Counted from the first letter of the stretch, positions 52,181-60,881 are shown. The stretch: DNA of 64,000 nt from Fimbriimonas ginsengisoli Gsoil 348 (GCF_000724625.1 NZ_CP007139.1:2604001-2668000); one strand, 5' to 3'. Notes: a model not told the origin generated them from the sequence alone. Numbers and translations: made by a program.

Positions 52181-54735
52181 TTTGCGTTATCTCTAGCGTG
52201 TCGCATCAGTGCAATTCTTATCCCTATTTGCCTTCGAAGAGTTCCCATAGTCCAGTCCTGCCCGATCCCAGAAAGCTCCGCAGTTAATCGAGAAACTCTC
52301 ACCTCGTCTTGAGATTCTGGCCACTCCAATATGTCAGTTGTCAAACGATGATACAGCAGGTCGTTATCTGACAAATACTTGTGTGGAGAAAGATCGGCTT
52401 CTTTAGCCTCTTCGAGTGCCGCCCCTACGCCACTAAAGAAGCGTAGTATTGGATCTGGGTTTGGTCTTCCCCCGGATACCAACCTCAGTCGAATGTCGGG
52501 GGCAAGCGCAGCCGCAATCCGAGTCGCGTCTGCGGCGGCGACAATTAAGGTGGCTCCACGCAGACGGGCTAACTTGGCTATCCCGGATGCTACCATCACT
52601 GAGGTTAATGGATCGAGGAACGCGCAGAATTCGTCCGCAACCCAGACGCTCTTCCCCGACGCGACGAGCATTGCAGCCGCGACTCGATATCGTTGGCCAT
52701 GCGAGAGTTGGTTCCGCTTTTTAAGATAGACTTTCGCTTCTGAGATGCCAGCCGAATTAAGGTACATGCATGCGTCGCGTGTACTCGCATCAATCAGGTC
52801 GATGACTGCTAAGTGTTCATTGAAATTTAGGTCTAGGTTGGCAACCTCATTGCCTAGAGCGGCAGGCGTGATCGTGCCTGAGTGGATCTGTGTCTTGCCA
52901 AACAGGCTTTCCAAAAGGGTTGACTTTCCGCTACCGCTCGCCCCTTCAAGTAGAACTATGGAGCCTGGTGGGATATCAAGGGAGAAGTCTTCTATTACGC
53001 AATTTGAGTCGGAATCTTCGTCGAGGCCGAAAGCCGACACAATCTCCAGTTCTCTCGTGCTGTTCGTCGAGCGGGACAGCTTGACTTTCACTGAGCGGAG
53101 TGTGTCGTGGACAGAACTAATGCGGAGTAGTTCGTTTTCCTTCAAGCTTCCATGCTGTTCACTAAGGAAGTTCGATAGTGCCGATTGAAACAGGTCAATC
53201 GTCTGCGATAGCGTTGAACGGGAGGCATGGAGAGCCTCTAAGGTTCTTGCGAGGTCGTTTGCAACTCCGATTATGGAATCGGAGAGAGCCGATGACTGAT
53301 CATAGGCTAAACCGACCTGACACTTGTATTCGCTGATCGCCTGGGAGACAGCCCCGGCAAGCGCGGAGTAGGCCCCCATGTGGGAATCGTTATCGACAGC
53401 CACTTCATCAGGAATTCTTCTTAGCGCCTGATGAATTCGAGTGATTTCATTATGTAAGGGAACCAAGTCTTGGTTAAGTCCGAGTGAACTCGATGAGAGC
53501 CTGGGAATATGAGCGGATACAATGTGTCCAATAGTTGCACGGCAGAATCGAATGAGGGGAGGCTGTACTTGAGCGCAAGAAGCTTCTTCAGAAGCCACTG
53601 CAACGTGAGCTAGCTGTATTCGGTCGTAAACTGCTATTGGACAACCTGATAAGGGAACAGCGTAATATGGTTTCGGAGAAGATGCTTTCATTTTCATCCG
53701 GTCGAGACTCGATCTCCAGTGCCCTGATCCCATCTGATGATCCAGTTTGTCTTTCGGTGTGATGAGAACCTCTTCTCTGCCTGAGGTCTCACCAAGGAGG
53801 AGCATGCCGCCCTTTTGGAACAGCGGATGTAAGCGGCTCATCTCCGCGACAGTCTCTAGGAGCACTGGCTTCTTTCCGGCTGCATTCCAGTGTAATTCTG
53901 CATATGACCTCGCAGCCTCTACTAGTAAGCGTCCCGTGCCGATCCCTCGGAACTCTGGGTGCACGACAACGCGGGCAATTCGCACAACGCGGTCGACATG
54001 CGCGAGTCTTCCGATGCTATCCCATTCGAAAAGCCTGTCTCTTGGAGTTGTAAGGAGAGGGGGGGAATTAAGCATGACGTAACCGATGGCTCCATTGAAT
54101 GGACGCTTCGTGTGCTCGTCAAGCAGTCGTAAGATGAGGGCAGTAGACCTGCCCCACATATTTAAGGTTCGATAGTGAAATTTATTAAGCCATCTGACGG
54201 CGTCGTAATCGGAGGCAGAAACAACCTCTGCACAACAGAGGCAGAGTGAAGTCCCATTAGCGACCGGCATGACGGAAGTATTCCGAAAGTATGGTTTGAG
54301 AATTGCGGTGGCGAGTTCGCCAAACCCGTTGCAGAGGAGCTTGCTCACCTGGGGTTCGTCGTCTTCGTTTATTACGAGGTAATCCCTGTTTGCCAGACTC
54401 GGTTCTTGCTCGGAAGTGTCCTTCTGAAACAAGTATGAAAATCGAGACAAAGTAATTGTCTTGAGCTGTTTGGAGCCCGAAACGGACCTTAAAGTCAAGA
54501 GTTTGCCCGTCGATTTGGCCCGCACGTCTATCAATTCCCACGCTTCTGGATAGCATTCGGCTATCTTCTCGCTGCTCCATGGAGCAGCGTTGGAGGAGAA
54601 GTTTGACTTGGGCACTCCGTATATTGTAGCGAGTCTGCTGGGAGATTGAGCCCGGACGACTGGTCGTTTGCCCCGACTGCTCATCGCGTTTGGAGAAGGT
54701 GTTCGGGCTCGCAGTGGAGCCCGAACAAACTGCAA
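52177..54735 (-). CDS. GNAT acetyltransferase - ABC ATPase fusion protein (COG2401-like)
   Basis: The 852-aa protein joins unusual modules. About residues 30-150 are an unassigned N-terminal domain. About 150-325 is a GNAT domain with the acetyl-CoA loop in RIARVVVHPEFRGIGTGRLL. About 330-570 is a helical linker. About 580-800 is an ABC ATPase with Walker A LLEGASGSGKST (~600), signature LSHGQ (~675) and Walker B SVWVADEFCAFLDP (~695). There are no membrane segments, so it is soluble. The start is uncertain: TTG 54735 directly follows the ArdC stop; ATG 54684 is an alternative. Function is unknown; context suggests defence or counter-defence. Confidence 0.85.
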   Translation of the reverse strand: MQFVRAPLRARTPSPNAMSSRGKRPVVRAQSPSRLATIYGVPKSNFSSNAAPWSSEKIAECYPEAWELIDVRAKSTGKLLTLRSVSGSKQLKTITLSRFSYLFQKDTSEQEPSLANRDYLVINEDDEPQVSKLLCNGFGELATAILKPYFRNTSVMPVANGTSLCLCCAEVVSASDYDAVRWLNKFHYRTLNMWGRSTALILRLLDEHTKRPFNGAIGYVMLNSPPLLTTPRDRLFEWDSIGRLAHVDRVVRIARVVVHPEFRGIGTGRLLVEAARSYAELHWNAAGKKPVLLETVAEMSRLHPLFQKGGMLLLGETSGREEVLITPKDKLDHQMGSGHWRSSLDRMKMKASSPKPYYAVPLSGCPIAVYDRIQLAHVAVASEEASCAQVQPPLIRFCRATIGHIVSAHIPRLSSSSLGLNQDLVPLHNEITRIHQALRRIPDEVAVDNDSHMGAYSALAGAVSQAISEYKCQVGLAYDQSSALSDSIIGVANDLARTLEALHASRSTLSQTIDLFQSALSNFLSEQHGSLKENELLRISSVHDTLRSVKVKLSRSTNSTRELEIVSAFGLDEDSDSNCVIEDFSLDIPPGSIVLLEGASGSGKSTLLESLFGKTQIHSGTITPAALGNEVANLDLNFNEHLAVIDLIDASTRDACMYLNSAGISEAKVYLKKRNQLSHGQRYRVAAAMLVASGKSVWVADEFCAFLDPLTSVMVASGIAKLARLRGATLIVAAADATRIAAALAPDIRLRLVSGGRPNPDPILRFFSGVGAALEEAKEADLSPHKYLSDNDLLYHRLTTDILEWPESQDEVRVSRLTAELSGIGQDWTMGTLRRQIGIRIALMRHARDNAN

Positions 54736-55557
54736 TTATAGGATGTAGGTCAACATATCGCAAGCAGCATGCTGCACGAGCGTAAGTGACTGTGCGAGCA
54801 GTTTCTCGTCGCCACCGTAGAGCCGGATGTAGTCCCAACTCGCGGTCCGGTTTTCGAGACCGCAGGCCTGGGTGACGACGTAGGCAACGGCCTCGGCTTC
54901 CACCTCGCGGATCTGCCTTGTCGTCTCGATGCGGCGTGGTCCTCGGTGGAGTAGTTCATGGGCCAATTCGTGGGCAAGCACTGAGAGCTCCTCTGCCGGT
55001 TCCAAACCGCGTAGAATCGTGATCGCCTGTCCGTGGCTGAGCCCAAGGGCTCCACCCAGGTTGTCCGCGTAAGCGAGGCCGATATGCTTCTCTCGCACGA
55101 GGTCCCTCAGGCGGGTGAGATAGCAGCCAACTTGTCCCGATGTCTTTCCGAGAGTGGGTAGAGGTTCCCCTTCCGTCTGCTCAGCATCGAACACGTAGAC
55201 CGTTACAAACCGCGTGACGATCTTGGGCGCGTCCTTTCGGTCGGCGTCCTCGTCCTCCGGGAGTTCGTCCGGCCGTGGACGTCGCATGGATGGTGCGAGA
55301 ATGGCAATGCCCTTCTCACCCTTCTTCACCCATCGTCCCAACTCTTTCCAACGGTTGAAGCCCGCCACTTGGGTAGCTTCCGGCCGCTGGCAGAGGATCA
55401 GGAGACAGTTATGGAAGGAGTACCGGTGGAACCGGGACATTACGTCGAGGTAGCGGGTCAGTTCGTCGCTGTTGCCGCTGGCGAGCGCCTCAGAGAGGCG
55501 AGTAAGGGCAGATGCCGCAAGGGTCGCGGCTTTGTCGTTGGTTGCAGTAATGGACAC
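54736..55557 (-). CDS. ArdC-like antirestriction protein (ssDNA-binding/metallopeptidase)
   Basis: The 273-aa protein starts at GTG 55557 with GAGGAGG 5 bases upstream. The N-terminal half matches the ArdC N-domain: RFHRYSFHNCLLILCQRP, ATQVAGFNRWKELGRWV, KKGEKGIAILAP. The C-terminal half is a zincin with LAHELAHELLHRG (about 193-205) and a downstream VEAEAVAYVV Glu. ArdC proteins protect incoming plasmid DNA from restriction. Here it lies in an operon with the GNAT-ABC gene and faces a DISARM cassette. The zinc motif is intact. Confidence 0.88.
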   Translation of the reverse strand: MSITATNDKAATLAASALTRLSEALASGNSDELTRYLDVMSRFHRYSFHNCLLILCQRPEATQVAGFNRWKELGRWVKKGEKGIAILAPSMRRPRPDELPEDEDADRKDAPKIVTRFVTVYVFDAEQTEGEPLPTLGKTSGQVGCYLTRLRDLVREKHIGLAYADNLGGALGLSHGQAITILRGLEPAEELSVLAHELAHELLHRGPRRIETTRQIREVEAEAVAYVVTQACGLENRTASWDYIRLYGGDEKLLAQSLTLVQHAACDMLTYIL

Positions 55558-56051
55558 GTGGTCCCTCCTCGGGAGCCGTCAAGGACTCCGCGCCGAAAGA
55601 GCGCCTTGAGGTCATCGAGGAAGGGCATGTCGGTACCTGCACGGGCATGGAAAAAGGTGGCGGTGGGCACCAGCAGCGAAGGTTGATGTCTGATCGCGGA
55701 AAAGCGGAAGGAAGGGGCCCCAGGGGTAGGGCCAGCCACCGCTAGGAGAAAGAGTCGGGTGGTCCGTCCTCGGGTCCCAAGGAGGACGGCCTGTGGCTGA
55801 GTCTTACGCCTGGGGAGGGAATTCCGCTCGGAGCGTCAGGCAGCAGACGAGCGTGGAAATTAGCCGATCAGCCAGGGCCGAGCATCATAGGGAAGAAGCG
55901 TAACGAGGAACGAGTGGAGCGTATGACCGGATGCCGGTCCGGTCTCGATTGAGGCCAAAATCAGTCATCTTGCCGTAAGTCCGAGAACCGCCACCAGCGT
56001 GTTCTCGAATTACAATCCCCGCAGAAGGATCTTGAGAACGTATTCTAAGCG
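55558..56051. other. Intergenic region between ardC-like gene and endonuclease gene
   Basis: Roughly 490 bases without a convincing gene. A minus-strand frame overlapping the ArdC start (MPFLDDLKALFRRG from 55628) could be a short leader peptide but has no support beyond being open. An 8-bp hairpin (ccgtcctc/gaggacgg, 55764-55789) is present. The leaders of both divergent genes must lie here. Confidence 0.4.
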
Positions 56052-57158
56052 GTGCCCAAGAAGCAGCCAATTCGTAGCACCATCAAGGACAAGGGCCTGA
56101 ACACTCGGAAGGGACGAATGGTCGAGCAACTGGCCGCTCGGCTCCTTCGGATTGGCGGCATAGACGTGGAGACACGCGTCATGCTCCCCCCAGCAGGTGG
56201 TACCGGTGGGAGACGCGAGATCGACATCTTAATCCGCATTCGGTTGCCGGGGGGCAATGAAGCACTTTATGCCGTGGAGTGCAAGAACGAAAAGAAGCCG
56301 ATCGAAGCGGAATACATCGACGCCTTCTACGGAAAGTTGACTTATCTCGGTATTCCGGCTGAGAACGGCATCTTTGTCTCGCGAAGTACGTACCGTCGCG
56401 GAGCCGTTGAAAGAGCCGCAGCGGCTAGTGTTCGACTCCTTCGATTGACCGGGCTAAAGGATGACGGGCTGACGGCTATGGTATTGGAGGCGATCCAGTC
56501 GGTCGTCTACCTCCTCGCAGATATAGAAGAAATGACTGTCTCTACATCTTCCAATGACGGGGGCCCGCTCTTCTGCACGGAAGACGGCTCCTATGCCGGG
56601 AATCTGATGGACTTAGTACACCGGGCATGGGCTCAAGGGGGAATCCCGAGGGTTTTGGGCCAACACGAAGTTGTATTAGCGGTCCCGCCCCACTGGCGTT
56701 CGCGCACAGCCGGGGAGCCAGCCGAGGTGTTTGAAGCTTCGGCAAAGGTCAAAGTGATTGGTGTCGTCTATACAGTTGTGGGCGAGGCGACTACCCACAC
56801 ACTAACAGACCATGGCACTGGAGTTGTCCAGCGAGGCGAAATCCAAGCACGGTGGGATGAGACTAAGCACCGTATTGTCTTGGCGTCCTTCGGATCGTCC
56901 GATGAGTTGGAGCGCCATTTGCAGGGGTTGCGCGGGCTAATCCACGTGGTGGCCCGCAATGTGCCGATGCCGCGTATTAACGTCCGTTCAGATTGGGGGA
57001 GGCTCTACTGGCCGCCCAGCGACCAAGTCTTGAGCACAATTGTGAATAGGTTTGACCAAGGACTGCCTATCGGTCAACCGCAAGACGACTTTGAGGGGAC
57101 TGTGTTCGACCGGGTATTTGATCCAGTCGCGGCTGCGTATGTCGCCCGCTTCCACTAG
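56052..57158 (+). CDS. PD-(D/E)XK (Mrr-like) restriction endonuclease-family protein
   Basis: The 368-aa protein starts at GTG 56052. The N-terminal third is a restriction-endonuclease-like fold: VEQLAARLLRIGG (Glu25), RREIDILI (Asp58) and YAVECKNEKKPI (Glu76-x-Lys78), the complete catalytic set. This is followed by FYGKLTYLGIPAENGIFVS and RGAVERAAAASVRL, typical of Mrr-type sequences. The remaining ~230 residues, probably a target-recognition or regulatory part, are not recognised. No methyltransferase gene is adjacent, so it could be a modification-dependent nuclease or an element-protection enzyme. Confidence 0.78.
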   Translation: MPKKQPIRSTIKDKGLNTRKGRMVEQLAARLLRIGGIDVETRVMLPPAGGTGGRREIDILIRIRLPGGNEALYAVECKNEKKPIEAEYIDAFYGKLTYLGIPAENGIFVSRSTYRRGAVERAAAASVRLLRLTGLKDDGLTAMVLEAIQSVVYLLADIEEMTVSTSSNDGGPLFCTEDGSYAGNLMDLVHRAWAQGGIPRVLGQHEVVLAVPPHWRSRTAGEPAEVFEASAKVKVIGVVYTVVGEATTHTLTDHGTGVVQRGEIQARWDETKHRIVLASFGSSDELERHLQGLRGLIHVVARNVPMPRINVRSDWGRLYWPPSDQVLSTIVNRFDQGLPIGQPQDDFEGTVFDRVFDPVAAAYVARFH

Positions 57159-57820
57159 GTTACCAAGATGGGCCTTCTCCGACTATCGTGTCGCAAGGGC
57201 TCCACGTAAGTCAGATTCATAATCAGCGAATATCATGCGGAGCGGAGAAGAGAGGGAGGGGATGTTCGTGCCCCGGAAGAGACTCTTCTGATATTCGGAA
57301 TTATGATATCTGCAGGACCGACTTTCGAATAGGTGCGCCGACCGTGAGCGAAGCGAACTTCAGGTCACGTGCCGAAGGCTCCATATCCTGAGGGTTCATG
57401 GATTGGTTAAGCGTTTGGGCTCCGCCACGGGCCCGCCTATGTGCGTCGTCAGGCGCACGTTCCGCCGACCGGAGGTTATCTGAAAACGCACCCCGGGGTC
57501 GCAAAAATGACCCCTCCCCCCGGTTTCCTGGCGTATGTATTCTGAAAGTGCGGGGGCGGGCGTCCCGTGCCTTGCATGGAGAGCTATCCAGCCCTTCGAA
57601 ACTAAACTTTGAACTTCAGTGGCTCAAAGTGATTGCTTGGAGCGTGAAAGCCGAAGTCGTGCGCGCCCAACTGGTGGAAGGTCCCGAGCGAGTGGGACTG
57701 ATAAAAGGATGGTGAGTGATGGCTAAACACGTGACCGTGATGCCAAGTCGCGGCACGAACCGTGTGGGTCGCATTGTCTCCAAAGCCATGGTCGAATCCC
57801 TTTCCGTGTAGTAGATCCAT
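57159..57820. other. Gene-poor region with possible short ORF and hairpin
   Basis: About 660 bases without a convincing gene. A 30-codon plus-strand ORF at 57719-57811 (MAKHVTVMPSRGTNRVG...) follows GGTGAG and could be real. A frame ending at 57715 (ELQWLKVIAWSVKAEVVRAQ near its end) directly precedes it. The hairpin ggggtc/gacccc (57495-57514) has a loop gcaaaaat. A decayed gene or non-coding RNA is possible. Confidence 0.35.
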
Positions 57821-58744
57821 TTAATCGAGCTCCTTCAGCGCCGTTCGCGCCGGTCCAAGTGATTGGTTCATTGAGAGTGCCTGTATCCATGCTTGGCGGG
57901 CCTCCTCGGGCCGACGCTGCAAGATGAAGAGGACACCTTGGGAATACAGAAGGTCGGCTTGTTGCCAGCGAACCTGGGCCGCTGCCGACTGCTCCCCGTG
58001 CTCCTCGCCCACCCACTTGCCGACGTAGCTTCCCACCAACGTTCCGGCTCCGGGCATAAGCAAAGTCCCGATGACGGCACCGGCAAGCGCTCCGCCTGTC
58101 TGAGCCCCGCTGCGGTGGGACCTCTCCGTGTCGGTGGTCTTGACGAGTCCGGCACGTAGCGAAGCCTCCGCCGCGTTGAACTCTTGTTTGAAGAGGTCTC
58201 GGCAGAAATCATCCAGGACGGAGACATGACTCCGACAACCGCTGCACCTTCCGGACGCTCCGCAATCCAAACATGGGTAAGACTCGGCCCCGACGATGCC
58301 GTATCCGTCACACCTCCGGCACACGCTATCGCCTGCGCACTGCGGACACGAATTGATGGCGACGGCAACACCACGTACCCGCACCTCACGTTGTCGAGGG
58401 GCTTGTAGTCGGGTGGGACACGGTGTACGCGTCGCGACTTCGCCGGCGTCCGCGGCGGTCATCGAGAACTCGAAGACCTGGGCACCCACCTGCAACACAT
58501 CACCAGGTCTAATGAGACCGCTCGCCACTCTTCGCGAGTTCAAGAACGTTCCGTTTGTGCTGGAAAGGTCTACGACTTGCCATCCGTGCGAAGTCGTCTC
58601 GATCCTCGCGTGTCTCCGACTCATCAGGACGTCGTCAGGAAAGGGCATGTCGGTACCCGTGTCCCGGCCAATGGTGATTATCTTGTCGCCAATGCTACGT
58701 GACCGGCCTTGGCTCCACTGCATCCGCAGGTATTCCGAACTCAT
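57821..58744 (-). CDS. FHA domain / DnaJ-type zinc finger / glycine-zipper protein
   Basis: I start at ATG 58744 (MSSEYLRMQWSQGRS), which overlaps the stop of the upstream gene (ATGA); the much longer open frame upstream is a shadow of that gene. In the 307-aa product an FHA domain occupies about 18-95 (GRDTGTD, SRRHARI, SSTNGTFLN: phosphothreonine-binding residues intact). About 125-170 is a CxxC/CxxCxGxG zinc-finger array (CPQCAG, CRRCDGYG, CLDCGASG). A glycine zipper (GGALAGAVIGTLLMPGAG) can insert in membranes, and a short TPR-like end follows. It is probably a phosphorylation-responsive envelope or stress protein. Confidence 0.78.
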   Translation of the reverse strand: MSSEYLRMQWSQGRSRSIGDKIITIGRDTGTDMPFPDDVLMSRRHARIETTSHGWQVVDLSSTNGTFLNSRRVASGLIRPGDVLQVGAQVFEFSMTAADAGEVATRTPCPTRLQAPRQREVRVRGVAVAINSCPQCAGDSVCRRCDGYGIVGAESYPCLDCGASGRCSGCRSHVSVLDDFCRDLFKQEFNAAEASLRAGLVKTTDTERSHRSGAQTGGALAGAVIGTLLMPGAGTLVGSYVGKWVGEEHGEQSAAAQVRWQQADLLYSQGVLFILQRRPEEARQAWIQALSMNQSLGPARTALKELD

Positions 58745-59178
58745 CTTCCGAGCATCCCCGACGTGATTACGGCCACGACGACCGCCGCCGCGACCAGCCC
58801 CCAAAGCAGCATTCCTTCCACCACGGTCGCAAGCCCTGCCCACCGTCCTTCGGGCCATAGGGCACCCTTGACCGCCCAGCCGACTCCAAGGAGCAAGCAT
58901 GGGCACGCAATGCAAAGGACCGCGTACCAGCCCGCAAAGCCTGACCGCAGAGTGCTTCGAATTCCTCGCTCTCGGTGAACGTAGGCGTCGGTCCCGAACC
59001 ACAGGACGGAATGCCAGCTTCTCGGGCGGGAATACGTCGGCATGGCTTGTATGGGGATAGGGACGGCTTGTGGGGGCGACGTTCCGGGCCTGCTGCTTCC
59101 ACATTGGAAGCACATGGGCGAATGCGCGAGCACGTTCGTGCCGCACCGCGAACAAACCCAATACTGCGTGCTAACCAT
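58741..59178 (-). CDS. Zinc-ribbon membrane protein
   Basis: The 145-aa protein starts at ATG 59178 with an N-terminal zinc ribbon (WVCSRCGTNVLAHSPMCFQC), a Pro-rich linker and two hydrophobic segments (about 81-102 and 118-140). It overlaps the FHA gene by 4 bases, so the two are co-translated and may work together at the membrane. No specific family is recognised. Confidence 0.75.
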   Translation of the reverse strand: MVSTQYWVCSRCGTNVLAHSPMCFQCGSSRPGTSPPQAVPIPIQAMPTYSRPRSWHSVLWFGTDAYVHRERGIRSTLRSGFAGWYAVLCIACPCLLLGVGWAVKGALWPEGRWAGLATVVEGMLLWGLVAAAVVVAVITSGMLGR

Positions 59179-59263
59179 GGAATCTCGTGCCCCATCTCAG
59201 GCGGCTCATCCAGATAGGATACGCGATTGAACTCTATTTGGGTTCAGCTCTTAAGTCATTTTC

Positions 59264-59542
59264 GTGGAATTGAGGCGCTCGCGACTCTTCCTTCAATCTC
59301 CGCTTAACGACCGCCTGCAGCAGTTCATTCTCCAGTCGCGCCAAAAGGCCGGAATGTCTCAACGGGAACTCGCATCGAAGCTCGGCGTTCGCCAAACGAT
59401 GGTCGCGAGAATCGAGCAAGGAAATCGCTCGGTCGATCTGGGAGAGTTCGTCGCAATATGTCGGCTCCTGGGTGAAAACCCTTCCGAGGTGCTTACGTCG
59501 CTTCTCAGTCATGATCCATCGGCTGCCGACGCTAAGGAGTGA
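59264..59542 (+). CDS. XRE-family HTH regulator
   Basis: The 92-aa protein starts at GTG 59264 and has a classic XRE helix-turn-helix at about 22-76 (SQRELASKLGVRQTMVARIE, then DLGEFVAICRLLGENPSEVL). It is divergent from the zinc-ribbon gene, and inverted repeats in the region downstream (59738-59761) could be its operator. It probably represses element genes, as in many phages and ICEs. Confidence 0.85.
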   Translation: MELRRSRLFLQSPLNDRLQQFILQSRQKAGMSQRELASKLGVRQTMVARIEQGNRSVDLGEFVAICRLLGENPSEVLTSLLSHDPSAADAKE

Positions 59543-59737
59543 TTTCTCGAATGGGCAGGCTTCCTGTGACCCAGTCTCCAAAATAAATACGAGTGAAACG
59601 GCACTCAACCCCGGCTCAGCATGGGGTTAGCGGTGCATCTCCCAGGTTGGCAGGATGACACGTATCGGTCATTGTTTGACCTCTCTTGGGCAACCAACGG
59701 GAGGGCCCAATAAGCCATATTCTGCTAATTCAATCAA

Positions 59738-59761
59738 AAGTATTTCATTCTCGAAATACTT
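59738..59761. promoter_or_regulatory. Interrupted palindrome, operator candidate
   Basis: AAGTATTTC and GAAATACTT are perfect inverse copies separated by ATTCTC. The size and spacing fit an XRE/Cro-type dimer site; the XRE gene ends 195 bases upstream. Confidence 0.5.
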
Positions 59762-59957
59762 CTATGGCGGCGCCCGGGACGGCGCTACGGAGCCTGATGG
59801 TTTGGAGCTTGTCGAACCCTAACGCCCTTAGGCCACCCGGCTAGACGCTCCTCTCCTGCAGGCGCTCTCCCAGTTCGGGGACCTGAATCCCATGGCCCAG
59901 GCCGTAGGACAGTAAGTCGGTCCCTGCACTAATCGCTGGACTTTCCCGTGCAGATTA

Positions 59958-59969
59958 GGAGAATTCTCC
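59958..59969. promoter_or_regulatory. Palindrome upstream of the small HTH gene
   Basis: GGAGAATTCTCC is a perfect 12-bp palindrome about 85 bases before ATG 60055 and could be a second regulator site. Confidence 0.4.
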
Positions 59970-60054
59970 AAATTTTCCAGATCGATGTACATACATTGGC
60001 TCCCACCTGCATAGCTCTATTTGTGAACCGGAACAATCCGGCCAAGGAGTCAAC

Positions 60055-60246
60055 ATGGAGCAACACATCATTATTGAAAATACGCCACGGCATCGGAAGC
60101 GGCTGTCGCCTATCCGGCAGAAAGCGCTGCAGATCCTGCGTTCCGAAGGTATGACCCAGCCGGAAGTGGCGGAGGCGCTGAGCGTTTCCGACCGCTGCGT
60201 GCGTACCTACGAGCGACTGTTCAAGATTGTAAAGGGGGGTGCGTAA
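60055..60246 (+). CDS. Small helix-turn-helix protein
   Basis: A 63-aa protein preceded by AAGGAG. Residues of about 17-57 form a sigma-r4/resolvase-type HTH (LSPIRQKALQILRSEGMTQP, then EVAEALSVSDRCVRTYERLF). Its TAA overlaps the ATG of the next gene (TAATG), so it is co-translated. It may be a recombination-directionality or replication-control factor (inference). Confidence 0.7.
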   Translation: MEQHIIIENTPRHRKRLSPIRQKALQILRSEGMTQPEVAEALSVSDRCVRTYERLFKIVKGGA

Positions 60247-60881
60247 TGGAGTGCCTCTCCGAGTTCGACGTAGGCCAGGTGATACGTGCTCATAGGGCGG
60301 CGACCAACGCGGTTGTGGCGGTTCCACCCGGTTACTTTGACCAAGCTGCCCCAGCCACTCCCAAGCCCTGGGTGATGGAAAAGGGCAGGTTCGCCGGAAA
60401 GAGCATCGACACCTTGCCTGGCGACTATCTGACCTACATTGCCCAATTCAAGGGCGGTCGCAACCTAGACGCCCATTTTGCAAGGATGGAGCTGGAACGG
60501 AGGGCAGAGGCATGGCGGCTCGAATTGGAGCGCACGAAGTCGTTAGCAGATGAGCACACCGAAGCCAAGCCTTCTGAGACTACGTGGATGCAGCATGTCG
60601 TCATCATGCAGCCCGTCCTGGACCTAAATAGGTTCGACGAGATTCAGGTGACGCTAAAGGACAACTACGCGGAGTTGCCCGACGGTCGGCGCATTCCGAA
60701 GAGCAAGTTCATCCCCATCGGACGTGTGAAGATGCCATTCGGCCAACACAAGGGGAAGCGTATTGAAGAAGTGGGGGAGCCATACCTCCGGTGGATGGTC
60801 AAGGAGATGATCAAGCGAGGGGGCATCGTGCGAACTGTCGAGCGCTACCTGGAAGATCTAAAGGCGGCCCGCAATGCTTAA
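60246..60881 (+). CDS. Protein with ExoX-C/DUF3820-like motifs
   Basis: In this 211-aa protein a motif typical of DUF3820 and the ExoX C-terminus (FGQHKGKRIEEVGEPYLRWM, about 167-186) is clear. A weaker version lies near the N-terminus (KGRFAGKSIDTLPGDYLTYI). The middle (about 75-150) is charged and helical. Such motifs occur in DNA-processing proteins of phages and plasmids. It lies between the HTH gene and the polymerase gene, overlapping the latter by 8 bases, so the three form one unit. Confidence 0.65.
   Translation: MECLSEFDVGQVIRAHRAATNAVVAVPPGYFDQAAPATPKPWVMEKGRFAGKSIDTLPGDYLTYIAQFKGGRNLDAHFARMELERRAEAWRLELERTKSLADEHTEAKPSETTWMQHVVIMQPVLDLNRFDEIQVTLKDNYAELPDGRRIPKSKFIPIGRVKMPFGQHKGKRIEEVGEPYLRWMVKEMIKRGGIVRTVERYLEDLKAARNA

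Larger units (their letters stand above)
59543..60054. other. Regulatory gap between XRE gene and replication-like module
   Basis: About 510 bases without a gene. It holds the 24-bp interrupted palindrome at 59738-59761 and the 12-bp palindrome at 59958-59969, and ends with the leader of the small HTH gene. Nothing else is evident. Confidence 0.5.

Noticed and set aside
55458-55739. Similarity of a short frame (GTDMPFLDD) to the FHA loop GTDMPFPDD at 58640
   Set aside because: Only about ten residues match and the rest does not align; too short to call a duplicated FHA fragment.
57821-59161. 446-aa minus-strand reading of the FHA gene from 59161
   Set aside because: The first ~139 residues overlap the zinc-ribbon membrane gene in another frame and look like shadow translation; the FHA protein starts naturally at ATG 58744.
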